A DNA stretch of 8,779 nucleotides from Gammaproteobacteria bacterium (GCA_027293245.1 JAPUFZ010000183.1:1-8779); one strand, 5' to 3'. Numbered from the stretch's first letter, positions 1 to 8,507 are shown. Numbers and translations: made by a program. Notes: generated by a model from the letters alone, not told the origin.

Positions 1-1
1 A

Positions 2-328
2 GATGGTATCGGTGTCGAAGATTGTGCCACGATTAGTCACCAGATAAGCGCTATTCTGGATGTGGAAGAACCCATTCGGCAGGCGTATGATCTGGAGGTT
101 TCATCACCGGGGCTTAATCGCCCGTTGTTCAGGCCGGGTGAGTACGAACAAGTTAGTGGTTGTCCGGTCAAGATCAAAATGGCCGTTGCTCTCGAGGGAC
201 GACGAAATTTTAAGGGTGTTATACAGGGAGTAAAGCAGCCGAAGACTGTGCTAATCATGGTTGATAACGAAAGTTACGAGTTACTGATTTCGGATATTGC
301 GAAAGCGAATCTGATCGACAACATTTAA
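2..328 (+). CDS. rimP: Ribosome maturation factor RimP, C-terminal part (5' end outside window)
   Basis: RimP is a cytoplasmic factor that binds the 30S subunit during its maturation. The reading frame is open from the window edge and gives 108 residues. It starts at DGIGVEDC, which corresponds to about residue 44 of the 150-residue E. coli protein, so roughly 42 N-terminal residues lie outside the window. The fragment contains the end of the N-terminal alpha/beta domain, with the signature VSSPGLNRPLF at fragment residues about 32-42. The small Sm/SH3-like C-terminal domain follows and ends in IAKANLIDNI, close to the E. coli ending. An internal ATG at 62 is not the start, because conserved RimP sequence continues upstream of it. 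It is the first gene of the visible operon and lies 124 nt before nusA. The truncation is due to the window edge, not to a mutation. Confidence 0.96.
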   Translation, partial: DGIGVEDCATISHQISAILDVEEPIRQAYDLEVSSPGLNRPLFRPGEYEQVSGCPVKIKMAVALEGRRNFKGVIQGVKQPKTVLIMVDNESYELLISDIAKANLIDNI

Positions 329-392
329 GAGTGCTCTGATTAGTGCAGACTGGCTAGTCATAGAACCTGAACCGACGAATGTGGAGCGGTGT

Positions 393-422
393 TTGTATTA
401 CAGAAAATTCAAACTATATGAT
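393..422 (+). promoter_or_regulatory. Possible weak promoter before nusA
   Basis: The rimP-nusA gap contains TTGTAT (393-398; 3 of 6 matches to the sigma70 -35 box) and TATGAT (417-422; 5 of 6 matches to the -10 box), separated by 18 nt. Transcription would start near 429, leaving a leader of about 24 nt before the nusA ATG. The -35 match is poor and the region is AT-rich, so a chance match is quite possible. Readthrough from upstream of rimP is the expected main source of nusA mRNA, by analogy with E. coli. Confidence 0.25.
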
Positions 423-452
423 TGTGGAACAACCAGTGTGTGAGAAACGACG

Positions 453-1952
453 ATGGATAGCAAAGAAATTCTATTAGTTGCGGATACAGTATCGAATGAG
501 AAGGGCATCGATCGGGATGTCATTTTCGATGCCATCGAAGCTGCGTTAGCCTCCGCGACTCGAAAAAAGCATCAAAAGGATATCGAAGTACGTGTCGATA
601 TCGATAAAAATACTGGTGAGTATGAAACCTTTCGCCGTTGGGAAGTAGTAGAACCTGGCGAAAACGGCCTCGAAGAGCCATTGCGTCAGATTAGCCTGGA
701 AGCGGCAAGGATTGACCAGCCATATCTTGAGTTAGGAGATTTCATTGAAGAACCCATCGAATCTGTAGAATTTGGTCGAATTGCAGCACAGACTGCAAAA
801 CAGGTCATCGTTCAGAAGGTTCGCGAAGCCGAACGCCGCAAGGTAATAGACGCCTACGCCGACAAGGAAGGCACTATGGTAATGGGGCAGGTGCGGCGCG
901 TCGAAAGAGGTAATGTATATGTAGATCTGGGCGATAACGCCGAGGGCTTTATCCCGCGCGAAGATATGATTCCCAGGGAATCGGTCCGTCCGGGTGATCG
1001 GATTCGTGGTTATTTGCACAAGATAGTATCCGAAGTACGCGGCCCGCAGTTGTTCATCAGTCGTACAGCGCCTGAATTTCTGGTCGAGTTATTTAAACTG
1101 GAAGTCCCGGAAGTAGGGCAGGATTTAATTGAAATCATATCTGCCGCGCGTGACCCCGGCATGCGCGCAAAGATTGCAGTTAAGAGTAATGACCCTCGTC
1201 TCGATCCGGTTGGCGCCTGTGTTGGCATGCGTGGGTCGCGAGTACAATCGGTCTCGAATGAGCTGGCGGGTGAACGCGTCGACATCATTTTGTGGGACGA
1301 AAACGCGGCCCAGTTTGCAGTCAATGCGATGTCACCCGCAGAGGTGACATCAATCGTCGTTGACGAGGAATCGGGTTCGATGGATATTGCGGTACCGGAA
1401 GATAAGTTGTCGCAGGCGATTGGACGCGGTGGTCAGAATATCAAGCTCGCCAGCCAGTTAACTGGCTGGGTGCTGAATGTCATGGATGAGGCAACTGCGG
1501 AAGAGAAATCGGAAAGTGAATCCAGACAACTGGTTGAAAATTTCATGGCTCAACTCGATGTTGATGAAGAAGTTGCAATTATTCTGGTGCAGGAAGGCTT
1601 GACTACCATCGACGAGGTCGCTTATATACCCGAGTCCGAGTTGATCGAAATAGAAGAATTTGACGAGGAAATAGTCAAAGAATTGCGCGGACGAGCGCGC
1701 GATGCATTATTGACTATGGCAATTGCCAATGAAGAGACTGCAGCAGCAGGGGAACCACAGGAGGACTTGCTAGGTATGGAATATATGGATGAAGAATTGG
1801 CGTATAAACTCTCGCGACACGGCATATGTACGATGGAAGATCTGGCCGACCAGTCGACCGATGAACTCGAAGAAGTCGAAGGAATCGATGCCGAGTTCGC
1901 TGCGAAGTTGATCATGAAAGCTCGAGAGCCCTGGTTTGCCGAAGCCGAGTAA
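453..1952 (+). CDS. nusA: Transcription termination/antitermination factor NusA
   Basis: NusA binds RNA polymerase and nascent RNA, promotes pausing and hairpin-dependent termination, and takes part in rRNA antitermination. The 499 residues (E. coli 495) show all domains in order: the polymerase-binding N-terminal domain (about 1-130, starting MDSKEILLVADTVSNEK), the S1 domain (about 138-203), KH1 with GMRG at 258-261, KH2 with GRGG at 324-327, and two helix-hairpin-helix AR repeats (about 365-425 and 438-499). The AR repeats are typical of proteobacterial NusA; in E. coli, AR2 binds the RNA polymerase alpha C-terminal domain. The start is well fixed: an in-frame TGA lies at 441-443 and the only codons between it and the ATG are GAA, ACG and ACG. 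A purine-rich GAGAAA at 442-447 can serve as the ribosome binding site. A gap of 59 nt separates it from infB. Confidence 0.99.
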   Translation: MDSKEILLVADTVSNEKGIDRDVIFDAIEAALASATRKKHQKDIEVRVDIDKNTGEYETFRRWEVVEPGENGLEEPLRQISLEAARIDQPYLELGDFIEEPIESVEFGRIAAQTAKQVIVQKVREAERRKVIDAYADKEGTMVMGQVRRVERGNVYVDLGDNAEGFIPREDMIPRESVRPGDRIRGYLHKIVSEVRGPQLFISRTAPEFLVELFKLEVPEVGQDLIEIISAARDPGMRAKIAVKSNDPRLDPVGACVGMRGSRVQSVSNELAGERVDIILWDENAAQFAVNAMSPAEVTSIVVDEESGSMDIAVPEDKLSQAIGRGGQNIKLASQLTGWVLNVMDEATAEEKSESESRQLVENFMAQLDVDEEVAIILVQEGLTTIDEVAYIPESELIEIEEFDEEIVKELRGRARDALLTMAIANEETAAAGEPQEDLLGMEYMDEELAYKLSRHGICTMEDLADQSTDELEEVEGIDAEFAAKLIMKAREPWFAEAE

Positions 1953-2011
1953 TCTACTGGGCTTATTGAAATGAGACTGCTAACTATCTATATGCATTAG
2001 GACTGATAATC

Positions 2012-4630
2012 ATGTCAAACGTGACAGCAAAACAACTTTCGGAAGTGATTGGTGTAAGCATCGAAAAGCTGCTGGACCAGTTAATCTCGGCCGGCGTAAA
2101 GGTTTCTGACGCAGATGATCTTATTTCCGATGACGACAAAATGAAGCTGCTCGAATCACTTCGTAGCAGTCATGGTAAGGAAGAATCCAGTGGCCCGAGA
2201 AAAATTACCCTGCGGCGTAAAAGCAAGAGTGAAATCAGGGTATCTGGCGTTTCAGGTCGAAACACCACCACCAAGACAATTAATGTTGAAGTCCGAAAAA
2301 AACGCACCTACGTGCGCCGCAGTGAGTTAGAAGCCGAAGCAGCCGCAGCCGCGGGACAACAGCTAGATGAGACGGTTCAGGAAGAAACTGTTGTAGACCA
2401 GGTTGAAAGTGCAGAGCAGCAAGCTCAAGCAGTGACTGCCAAAGCCCAGATAGATGAGCAGGAAGAAACCAAAAAAGCGGAACAAGTGGCAGCCGATGAA
2501 GCCAAAATCAAGGCCGAAAAGGAAACCGCCGAAGCCGAGCAAAAGGCTTACCAGAAGAGCCTGCAGGAAGCAGAGGCTGCGAAACAGGTTCTCGAAAAAC
2601 AGCAGGCAGAAGAAGTAGCGGCAGCAGTGGCCGCACAAGCCGCAAAGCTTGCACTGGAACAAGCTGCACGTGCCAGTGCCGTGGTCGAGGAAAAACCCGG
2701 CAAACACGGCAAACGCGGCGATGATAAGAGTACTCGTTATGGGCGTAAGGAGTTACATGTCAAGGAAGGCGGTCATCAGACCAGCCGTAAGCCAAAATTC
2801 AAGAAAGGCCAGAGACAGGTACGGAATACCGAGAATTTACATGCTTTTGAAAAGCCAACCGCTCCCGTGGTTCGAAATGTGGAAGTACCAGAAGCGATTT
2901 CAGTTGCCGATCTGGCTCAAAAAATGGCAGTCAAAGCAGGCGACGTAATCAAGACCCTGATGCAAATGGGGACTATGGCGACGATCAATCAAGTTCTGGA
3001 TCAGGATACTGCGATCCTCGTTGTAGAAGAAATGGGGCACATTGTATCTGCAACCATTAATGAAGATGACTTCGAAAAGGAGTTAGTCGAAAATGTTGCA
3101 CAGGAAGGAGCCGAAAGGGTAGGCAGACCACCGGTGGTCACAATTATGGGGCATGTAGATCACGGTAAAACTTCACTGCTGGATTACATTCGAAAATCTC
3201 GCGTCGCATCAGGTGAGGCGGGTGGTATTACTCAGCATATCGGCGCTTATCATGTGACAACCAACAAGGGTATCGTGACCTTTCTCGATACGCCGGGCCA
3301 TGCCGCTTTTTCGGCGATGCGTGCCCGAGGCGCCCAGGCTACCGATATAGTCGTACTGGTAGTCGCCGCTGACGATGGTGTGATGCCACAGACTAAAGAG
3401 GCGATCGAGCATGCGCGTGCTGCGGAGGTACCGATGGTCGTCGCAATCAATAAAATTGATAAGGAAAACGCAGATCCCGAGCGAGTTAAAAATGAACTGG
3501 CAGCACTCGAGGTAATACCCGAAGACTGGGGTGGAGAAAATATTTTTGTTAACGTCTCCGCAATGACCGGTGAAGGCATCGATGATTTGCTGGACGCTAT
3601 CATACTGCAATCTGAAGTGCTCGAGCTCAAGGCAGTCGATACGGGCAATGCCAAGGGCATAGTTGTCGAGGCCTCACTCGATAGGGGTCGTGGTCCGGTA
3701 GCGACTGTACTGGTTCAGTCTGGTCAGTTAGCGAAAGGCCAGATATTGCTTGCTGGCACCCAATACGGCCGGGTCCGCTCGATGTATGACGAATCGGCAA
3801 AAATGATTAAAACCGCAGGACCTTCGATGCCGGTTGTAGTGGTGGGCCTTTCAGGTGTGCCCAACGCAGGTGACGAGGTGTTCGTGGTTGAAAATGAACG
3901 TAAGGCACGTGAGTTCGCCCAGATTCGCGAAGCGAAAATTCGCGAAACTAAATTGGCCGAACAGCAAAAAGCCAAGCTTCAGGGCATGTTTGACGCTATG
4001 ACCGAAGGAGAAGTAGCAGAAGTTAATGTCCTGATTAAATCGGATGTGCAGGGCAGTTCTGAGGCTATTCGCGACGCTCTGAACAAGTTATCTACTGATG
4101 AGGTTCGGGTCAAATTGATCGCTACCGGTGTCGGTGGTATTAATGAGTCTGACATTAACCTGGCGGCCGCCTCGGCGGCGGTGGTGGTCGGATTTAATGT
4201 GCGGGCCGATGCAGCCGCCAAGCGTGTAGCCGGCGATTATGGTGTCGATATCCGATATTACAGCGTTATCTACAACATCATCGATGATATAAAAGCTGCC
4301 ATGTCGGGTCTGTTAACGCCAGAAACACGGGAAACAATCATTGGACTCGCGGAAGTGAAAGACGTATTCCGGTCACCCAGGTATGGTGACGTCGCGGGTT
4401 CCATCGTAGTAGAAGGTGTCGTTCGTAAAGGCCAGCCGATTCGGGTGTTACGCGAAAATGTTGTAATTTACGAGGGTGAGCTCGAATCCCTGCGCCGTTT
4501 TAAAGATGCCGTCGAGGAAGTCCGCATGGGCACCGAGTGCGGTATCGCGGTGAAAAATTACAATGACGTACGTGCGGGTGATCAAATAGAGGTATTCGAA
4601 CGAATCGAAGTGGCACGTTCGCTCGAATAA
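2012..4630 (+). CDS. infB: Translation initiation factor IF-2
   Basis: IF-2 is the GTPase that places formylmethionyl-tRNA on the 30S subunit and promotes 50S joining. The 872 residues (E. coli 890) begin with an IF2_N module (about 1-50) and an associated basic segment with [12 protein letters not shown] and [11 protein letters not shown] low-complexity Ala/Glu/Lys/Gln linker follows (about 105-225), likely helical. A second IF2_N module covers about 294-345. The G domain has G1 GHVDHGKT (380-387), G3 DTPGH (426-430, with His430 equivalent to E. coli His448), G4 NKID (480-483) and G5 SAM (516-518). Beta-barrel domain II, domain III and the C-terminal fMet-tRNA-binding domain complete the protein. 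A good ribosome binding site, AGGA (1999-2002), lies 9 nt before the ATG. I see no convincing internal start like those that give the shorter IF2 forms in E. coli. It ends 4 nt before rbfA. Confidence 0.99.
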   Translation: MSNVTAKQLSEVIGVSIEKLLDQLISAGVKVSDADDLISDDDKMKLLESLRSSHGKEESSGPRKITLRRKSKSEIRVSGVSGRNTTTKTINVEVRKKRTYVRRSELEAEAAAAAGQQLDETVQEETVVDQVESAEQQAQAVTAKAQIDEQEETKKAEQVAADEAKIKAEKETAEAEQKAYQKSLQEAEAAKQVLEKQQAEEVAAAVAAQAAKLALEQAARASAVVEEKPGKHGKRGDDKSTRYGRKELHVKEGGHQTSRKPKFKKGQRQVRNTENLHAFEKPTAPVVRNVEVPEAISVADLAQKMAVKAGDVIKTLMQMGTMATINQVLDQDTAILVVEEMGHIVSATINEDDFEKELVENVAQEGAERVGRPPVVTIMGHVDHGKTSLLDYIRKSRVASGEAGGITQHIGAYHVTTNKGIVTFLDTPGHAAFSAMRARGAQATDIVVLVVAADDGVMPQTKEAIEHARAAEVPMVVAINKIDKENADPERVKNELAALEVIPEDWGGENIFVNVSAMTGEGIDDLLDAIILQSEVLELKAVDTGNAKGIVVEASLDRGRGPVATVLVQSGQLAKGQILLAGTQYGRVRSMYDESAKMIKTAGPSMPVVVVGLSGVPNAGDEVFVVENERKAREFAQIREAKIRETKLAEQQKAKLQGMFDAMTEGEVAEVNVLIKSDVQGSSEAIRDALNKLSTDEVRVKLIATGVGGINESDINLAAASAAVVVGFNVRADAAAKRVAGDYGVDIRYYSVIYNIIDDIKAAMSGLLTPETRETIIGLAEVKDVFRSPRYGDVAGSIVVEGVVRKGQPIRVLRENVVIYEGELESLRRFKDAVEEVRMGTECGIAVKNYNDVRAGDQIEVFERIEVARSLE

Positions 4631-4634
4631 CGAT

Positions 4635-5003
4635 ATGCCCAAAGATTATCCACGTAGCGAAAGGCTTGCATCGCAGATTCAGCGTGAACTGGCTGCTCTG
4701 GTTCGTAATAATTTAAAAGATCCGAGGCTATCCGCGCCAACTATACTGGAAGTTCAGGTCAGTAGAGATTTGTCTCAGGCGCGAGTTTTTTTCAGCGTAT
4801 TAAACCCGGATGATGCAGAGCAAAACCTGCATGCTCTGAAACACGCGAGTGGATACCTGCAACGCGAAGTTGGCAAGGTCCTGAAATCTCGTATTACGCC
4901 CAGGCTGGTTTTTGTCTACGATGATTCAGATATTCGGGGGCGGACTATGTCTGAATTGATAGATTCGGTCATCGCGCGAGACAAATTGCCTTCAGGAGAA
5001 TGA
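4635..5003 (+). CDS. rbfA: 30S ribosome-binding factor RbfA
   Basis: RbfA is a small KH-like protein that binds the 30S subunit near the 16S rRNA 5' helix and assists late maturation, including during cold adaptation in E. coli. The 122 residues begin MPKDYPRSERLASQIQRELA and carry the family's LKDPRL (about 27-32), VSRDLSQARVFFSV and the C-terminal ITPRLVFVYDDS core. The protein is slightly shorter than the 133-residue E. coli form, lacking part of the acidic, probably disordered tail. The ATG lies 4 nt after the infB stop, and no Shine-Dalgarno sequence is evident just before it, so translation is probably coupled to infB. The stop overlaps the region that carries the truB ribosome binding site. 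A run of seven T occurs at 4786-4792 inside the gene, and the frame is intact across it. Confidence 0.97.
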   Translation: MPKDYPRSERLASQIQRELAALVRNNLKDPRLSAPTILEVQVSRDLSQARVFFSVLNPDDAEQNLHALKHASGYLQREVGKVLKSRITPRLVFVYDDSDIRGRTMSELIDSVIARDKLPSGE

Positions 5004-5009
5004 TGATTC

Positions 5010-5936
5010 ATGGGTCGTGGTGCTCGCAAACCCCAGGGCTTTCGGGATATCGACGGTATATTATTGCTCGAAAAACCCAGTGGAATCAGTTCCAATAAGG
5101 CTTTGCAAACTGCTCGTTTTCTATTCAAGGCCAATAAGGCGGGTCATACCGGCAGCCTCGACCCGTTGGCTACCGGCATGCTCCCTGTCTGTTTTGGTGA
5201 AGCGACCAAGTTTTCTGCTTACCTTCTCAATGCGAGCAAGACTTACCGTGCTGTCTGCCAACTCGGAAGTACCACGACAACGGCCGATGCCGAGGGTGAA
5301 CTTACCTCGGAATGCGCAGTACGGGTTAGCATCGACGATATAGTAACGGTACTCAATCAATTTACTGGGTGTATAGATCAGATTCCACCGATGCATTCGG
5401 CAATCAAGCACAAGGGGCAAAGACTCTATCGCCTGGCTCGAAAGGGCCTGGTCGTGGAACGCGCTGCCCGAAACATAGAAATTTATTCACTACGAATGGT
5501 GAGTTTCGAGGGGAGTGCGCTTGAGATGGATGTGTTTTGTTCGAAAGGGACCTATATTCGGACTCTGGTCGAAGACATCGGTAAAACCCTGGGCTGCGGC
5601 GCCTATCTCGCCAGCCTTCGGCGAACCGGGGTAGAGCCGTTCTGGCAGCAAACCTGCTATAGCATCGATCGATTACGCGAATTATCCAAACAGGGGCTGG
5701 ACCGCCTGGACCGCTGCTTGCTACCGGTAAATAGTGCCCTGGCCGACCTGCCAGAGCTCACTGTCGACCCGGCAGCGGCCAATCTTCTGAAACAGGGGCA
5801 GGCGGTGCAGGTAAACAACGCGCCGCTTGCTGGCCTGTTGAGCCTGGTGCACGAAAATGGTCAATTCATAGGCATTGGAGAAGCCGGTTCAAATGGCAGA
5901 ATTTCACCAAAAAGATTAATGAATACAGCAAGATAG
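5010..5936 (+). CDS. truB: tRNA pseudouridine(55) synthase TruB
   Basis: TruB converts U55 in the T-psi-C loop of tRNAs to pseudouridine and, in E. coli, also acts as a tRNA folding chaperone. The 308 residues (E. coli 314) contain motif GHTGSLDPLATGMLP with the catalytic Asp51 (E. coli Asp48). The other active-site residues are present at the same +3 offset: Tyr79, Tyr182 and Arg184 in CSKGTYIRT, and Leu203 in SLRR. A short C-terminal PUA-like region ends in GIGEAGSNGRISPKRL. The start is the ATG at 5010, with AGGAG at 4994-4998 (11 nt upstream, inside the end of rbfA). Two nearby ATGs (5000 and 5003) are in another frame. The gene lies 6 nt after rbfA and 114 nt before rpsO. Confidence 0.98.
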   Translation: MGRGARKPQGFRDIDGILLLEKPSGISSNKALQTARFLFKANKAGHTGSLDPLATGMLPVCFGEATKFSAYLLNASKTYRAVCQLGSTTTTADAEGELTSECAVRVSIDDIVTVLNQFTGCIDQIPPMHSAIKHKGQRLYRLARKGLVVERAARNIEIYSLRMVSFEGSALEMDVFCSKGTYIRTLVEDIGKTLGCGAYLASLRRTGVEPFWQQTCYSIDRLRELSKQGLDRLDRCLLPVNSALADLPELTVDPAAANLLKQGQAVQVNNAPLAGLLSLVHENGQFIGIGEAGSNGRISPKRLMNTAR

Positions 5937-5940
5937 ATGC

Positions 5941-5988
5941 AGTCCAGACCAACGGGACTATTAACTGGCAGAAATCCTGTGAAAGTCC
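5941..5988 (+). repeat. Three-part inverted repeat that could form competing hairpins
   Basis: Just after the truB stop, AGTCC (5941-5945) is followed by its reverse complement GGACT (5955-5959), and then AGTCC appears again (5984-5988). The central copy can pair with either flanking copy but not both. The upstream hairpin would have a 5-bp stem and 9-nt loop; the downstream one would close a 24-nt interior. The stems are short and no U-run follows, so neither looks like an intrinsic terminator. It may be chance or part of leader control of rpsO on readthrough mRNA. Confidence 0.3.
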
Positions 5989-6017
5989 TTGTTACAGCCT
6001 GCGCAGATAGGTAGAAT
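5989..6017 (+). promoter_or_regulatory. Likely sigma70 promoter for rpsO(-pnp)
   Basis: TTGTTA (5989-5994; 4 of 6 matches to the -35 consensus) and TAGAAT (6012-6017; 5 of 6 to the -10) are separated by the optimal 17 nt. Transcription would start around 6024, giving a leader of about 27 nt with the rpsO ribosome binding site. The position, in the gap before rpsO, agrees with E. coli, where rpsO has its own promoter within the operon. A perfect palindrome, AGGTA-GAA-TACCT (6009-6021), covers the -10 box. Confidence 0.6.
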
Positions 6018-6050
6018 ACCTGCCTTTTTCGGGCCTATGAGGTTTAATCC

Positions 6051-6320
6051 ATGTCGATGTCAGCTGCGCAAAAGAGCTCCATCATAGCTAAACACCAGAA
6101 CAGCGAAGGTGATACCGGATCACCCGAAGTACAAGTCGCATTGTTAAGCCACCAGATCAGTCATTTGACCGAGCATTTCAAGAAACATATACATGACCAT
6201 CATTCACGCCGCGGTTTGTTGAAGATGGTTAACCAGCGTCGCAATTTACTGGATTACTTGAAATCCAGGAACCAGCAGCGGTATAAAGATTTGATCGGAA
6301 AGCTAGGCCTGCGTCGTTAA
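6051..6320 (+). CDS. rpsO: 30S ribosomal protein S15
   Basis: S15 is a primary binding protein of the central domain of 16S rRNA and forms an intersubunit bridge with 23S rRNA. The 89 residues equal the E. coli length and contain the hallmark [12 protein letters not shown] (21-32), which contacts the three-way junction, and [12 protein letters not shown] (49-60). His42, Asp49 and Ser52, which in E. coli (His41, Asp48, Ser51 in mature numbering) recognise the G-U/G-C motif, are all present. The ending LGLRR is standard. The ATG at 6051 has a good ribosome binding site, GAGG at 6039-6042, 8 nt upstream; a second in-frame ATG at 6057 has poorer spacing and would lose two residues of the usual N-terminus. 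S15 represses its own translation in several bacteria; whether it does so here is discussed under findings. It lies 16 nt before pnp. Confidence 0.99.
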   Translation: MSMSAAQKSSIIAKHQNSEGDTGSPEVQVALLSHQISHLTEHFKKHIHDHHSRRGLLKMVNQRRNLLDYLKSRNQQRYKDLIGKLGLRR

Positions 6321-6336
6321 CAACAAGAGAATCAGT

Positions 6337-8439
6337 GTGAATCCAATAAAAAAGACATTTCAGTACGGCGAACACGAAGTTACCCTGGAAACAGGTGAAA
6401 TAGCCCGTCAGGCGGGTGGTGCAGTTTTAGTCAGTATGGCTGAGACCGTGGTAATGGTCAGCGTGGTAGGGGCCAGGGAAGCTGATCCAAATCGTGGTTT
6501 CTTCCCTCTCACAGTTGATTACCAGGAAAAAACTTACGCTGCGGGCAAGATCCCCGGCGGATTTTTCAAACGTGAAGGTCGTCCAAACGAAAAAGAGACA
6601 TTGACCTGTCGGCTCATCGATCGACCCATCAGACCGTTATTTCCGAAAGGATTCCTGAACGAAACCCAGGTCATTGCGATGGTGGTTTCGTTCAACGCCG
6701 AAGTTGATCCTGATATTCTCGCATTGCTCGGTGCTTCCGCAGCCATTTCGATTTCCGGTATGCCATTCAATGGTCCGATCGGCGCTGCCCGAGTGGGTTA
6801 CCAGGATGGTCAGTATCTGTTGAATCCCAGCCGTAGCCAACTGGAAGAGTCAGACCTCAATCTGGTTGTTGCCGGAACTGAAAATGCGGTTTTAATGGTA
6901 GAGTCAGAAGCGAATTGTTTGTCCGAAGAAGTCATGCTGGGTTCAGTGGTATTTGGACACGAGCAAATGCAAACCGCAATTCAGGCGATTAAAGAGTTTA
7001 GTGCCGAAGTTAATAATGCCTCCTGGGACTGGCAGGCTCCGGAGTCAGATGAATCACTGACTGAAACAGTGAGTAACCATTGCCAGGCAGAGATTGCCGA
7101 GGCCTATACCATTGCCAATAAAATGGAACGCCAGGATAAGCTTTCCGCGATTCGTGCTGCTGCGGTTGATTCGCTGGTTAGCGACGACGAGGGTTCAGCC
7201 GACGAGTCTTCAATTCGAGATGAGATTTCAAAAATTGAAAAGAATGTAGTACGCAGTCGCATTATCGCCGGAGAACCGCGTATTGATGGTCGTGACACCA
7301 AAACGGTACGCCCGATTACCATCCGTATTGGCGTATTGCCGAGAACCCATGGCTCGGCCCTGTTCACCCGGGGCGAAACCCAGGCCATCGTGGTAACCAC
7401 GCTGGGAACCGGTCGTGACGCGCAGCTCATCGATGCGCTCGAAGGCATGCGTAAAGAAAACTTTATGATGCATTATAATTTCCCTCCTTACAGTGTCGGT
7501 GAAACAGGCCGGGTTGGAACTCCCAAGCGCCGGGAAATCGGTCACGGGCGTCTGGCCAAGCGCGGTGTACAGGCAGTGATGCCATCCGTTGATGACTTCC
7601 CTTACGTGATTCGTGTGGTCTCGGAGATAACCGAATCTAACGGTTCCTCGTCGATGGCCAGTGTTTGCGGTGCGAGCCTGGCGTTAATGGACGCGGGCGT
7701 GCCCATGAAAGCACCTGTCGCCGGTATCGCCATGGGTTTGATCAAGGAAGGTGATGATTTCGCAATTCTATCCGATATTCTGGGTGACGAAGATCATCTC
7801 GGTGATATGGACTTCAAAGTTGCAGGCACTACCGAAGGTATCACCGCATTACAAATGGATATCAAGATCGACGGCATTACCACCGAGATCATGCGCCAGG
7901 CACTCGAGCAGGCGAAACAGGGTCGACTATTTATTCTTGATGAGATGGCCAAGATAATCACAGAAGGCCGTGAGGAAATGTCTGAATACGCACCCCGCCT
8001 GATTACTTTCAAAATTAATCCCGAAAAAATCAGGGACGTAATAGGTAAAGGTGGTTCGACGATCCGTGCGATTACTGAAGAAACCGGTGCGACGATTGAA
8101 ATCGATGACGATGGTATGGTGAAAATCGCTTCCGTAGAAAAGGCAGCAGGTGATGAAGCCAGACGCCGGGTTGAAATGGTAATAGCCGAGGTCGAAGTGG
8201 GAACAATTTATGAAGGTAAGGTTGCCAAAATTATGGATTTCGGTGCTTTTGTTAATATCTTGCCCGGCAAGGACGGACTCGTGCACATTTCCCAGATTTC
8301 TGACGAGCGCGTGGAAAACGTCAGAGATAAGTTATCTGAAGGTGATATTATCAAAGTTAAGGTACTGGAGGTTGATCGGCAGGGCCGAATTCGTCTCAGC
8401 ATGAAAGCGGTCACTGCGGAAGAAAAGGCGACTGCATAA
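6337..8439 (+). CDS. pnp: Polyribonucleotide nucleotidyltransferase (PNPase)
   Basis: PNPase is the phosphorolytic 3'-to-5' exoribonuclease of mRNA turnover; it works as a trimer, in E. coli partly within the RNase E degradosome. The 700 residues (E. coli 711) hold two RNase PH-like domains joined by a helical linker, a KH domain with GKGG at 570-573, and an S1 domain (about 622-690). Catalytic and phosphate-binding residues sit at the E. coli numbers: Arg398/Arg399 (KRRE), Ser438/Ser439 (SNGSSSM), Asp486 and Asp492 (DEDHLGDMD). The start is a GTG: the frame has a TAG at 6304-6306 and no ATG between it and the conserved [10 protein letters not shown]. The ribosome binding site is weak (AAGAGA, 6325-6330), which suggests coupling to rpsO. 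The C-terminus lacks the Ala/Pro-rich tail of the E. coli protein. Confidence 0.99.
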   Translation: MNPIKKTFQYGEHEVTLETGEIARQAGGAVLVSMAETVVMVSVVGAREADPNRGFFPLTVDYQEKTYAAGKIPGGFFKREGRPNEKETLTCRLIDRPIRPLFPKGFLNETQVIAMVVSFNAEVDPDILALLGASAAISISGMPFNGPIGAARVGYQDGQYLLNPSRSQLEESDLNLVVAGTENAVLMVESEANCLSEEVMLGSVVFGHEQMQTAIQAIKEFSAEVNNASWDWQAPESDESLTETVSNHCQAEIAEAYTIANKMERQDKLSAIRAAAVDSLVSDDEGSADESSIRDEISKIEKNVVRSRIIAGEPRIDGRDTKTVRPITIRIGVLPRTHGSALFTRGETQAIVVTTLGTGRDAQLIDALEGMRKENFMMHYNFPPYSVGETGRVGTPKRREIGHGRLAKRGVQAVMPSVDDFPYVIRVVSEITESNGSSSMASVCGASLALMDAGVPMKAPVAGIAMGLIKEGDDFAILSDILGDEDHLGDMDFKVAGTTEGITALQMDIKIDGITTEIMRQALEQAKQGRLFILDEMAKIITEGREEMSEYAPRLITFKINPEKIRDVIGKGGSTIRAITEETGATIEIDDDGMVKIASVEKAAGDEARRRVEMVIAEVEVGTIYEGKVAKIMDFGAFVNILPGKDGLVHISQISDERVENVRDKLSEGDIIKVKVLEVDRQGRIRLSMKAVTAEEKATA

Positions 8440-8458
8440 AACACACGGGCATTAAATA

Positions 8459-8485
8459 AAAAAAGGGAGCATAGCTCCTTTTTTT
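8459..8485. terminator. Bidirectional intrinsic terminator between pnp and the convergent gene
   Basis: A GGAGC-ATA-GCTCC hairpin (8466-8478) is flanked by A-runs on the left and seven T on the right (8479-8485). These can extend the stem through a G-T wobble and several A-T pairs. Read on the + strand it is a stem plus U-run 19 nt after the pnp stop. On the - strand it is a stem followed by about seven U, 22 nt after the zinc-finger gene stop. It should end both convergent transcripts. Confidence 0.92.
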
Positions 8486-8507
8486 GTGCCTGCTTATACA
8501 GCGTGGA

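Noticed and set aside
379..477. Small + strand frame of 32 codons (MWSGVCITEN...) overlapping the nusA start
   Set aside because: It has no ribosome binding site, runs out of frame into nusA, and has no recognisable sequence; it is most likely chance.
1953..2011. nusA-infB gap as a promoter or terminator site
   Set aside because: I see only the infB ribosome binding site, with no hairpin plus U-run and no paired -35/-10 boxes.
2400..2690. Internal GTG codons in infB as starts for short IF-2 forms
   Set aside because: None of the in-frame GTG codons I examined has a convincing Shine-Dalgarno sequence at proper spacing.
2400..2700. Ala/Glu/Gln-rich infB linker as a tandem repeat or inserted element
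   Set aside because: Low-complexity linkers of this kind are normal in proteobacterial IF-2; no regular repeat unit or boundary is visible.
2363..2707. Long - strand frame rich in Leu, Phe and Cys, resembling a membrane protein
   Set aside because: It is the antisense shadow of the Glu/Ala/Lys-rich IF-2 linker, whose codons read as hydrophobic residues on the other strand.
4786..4792. Seven T in rbfA in slippery phase (T TTT TTC) as a frameshift site or assembly error
   Set aside because: The RbfA sequence is continuous and of expected length across it, and no downstream stimulatory structure is obvious.
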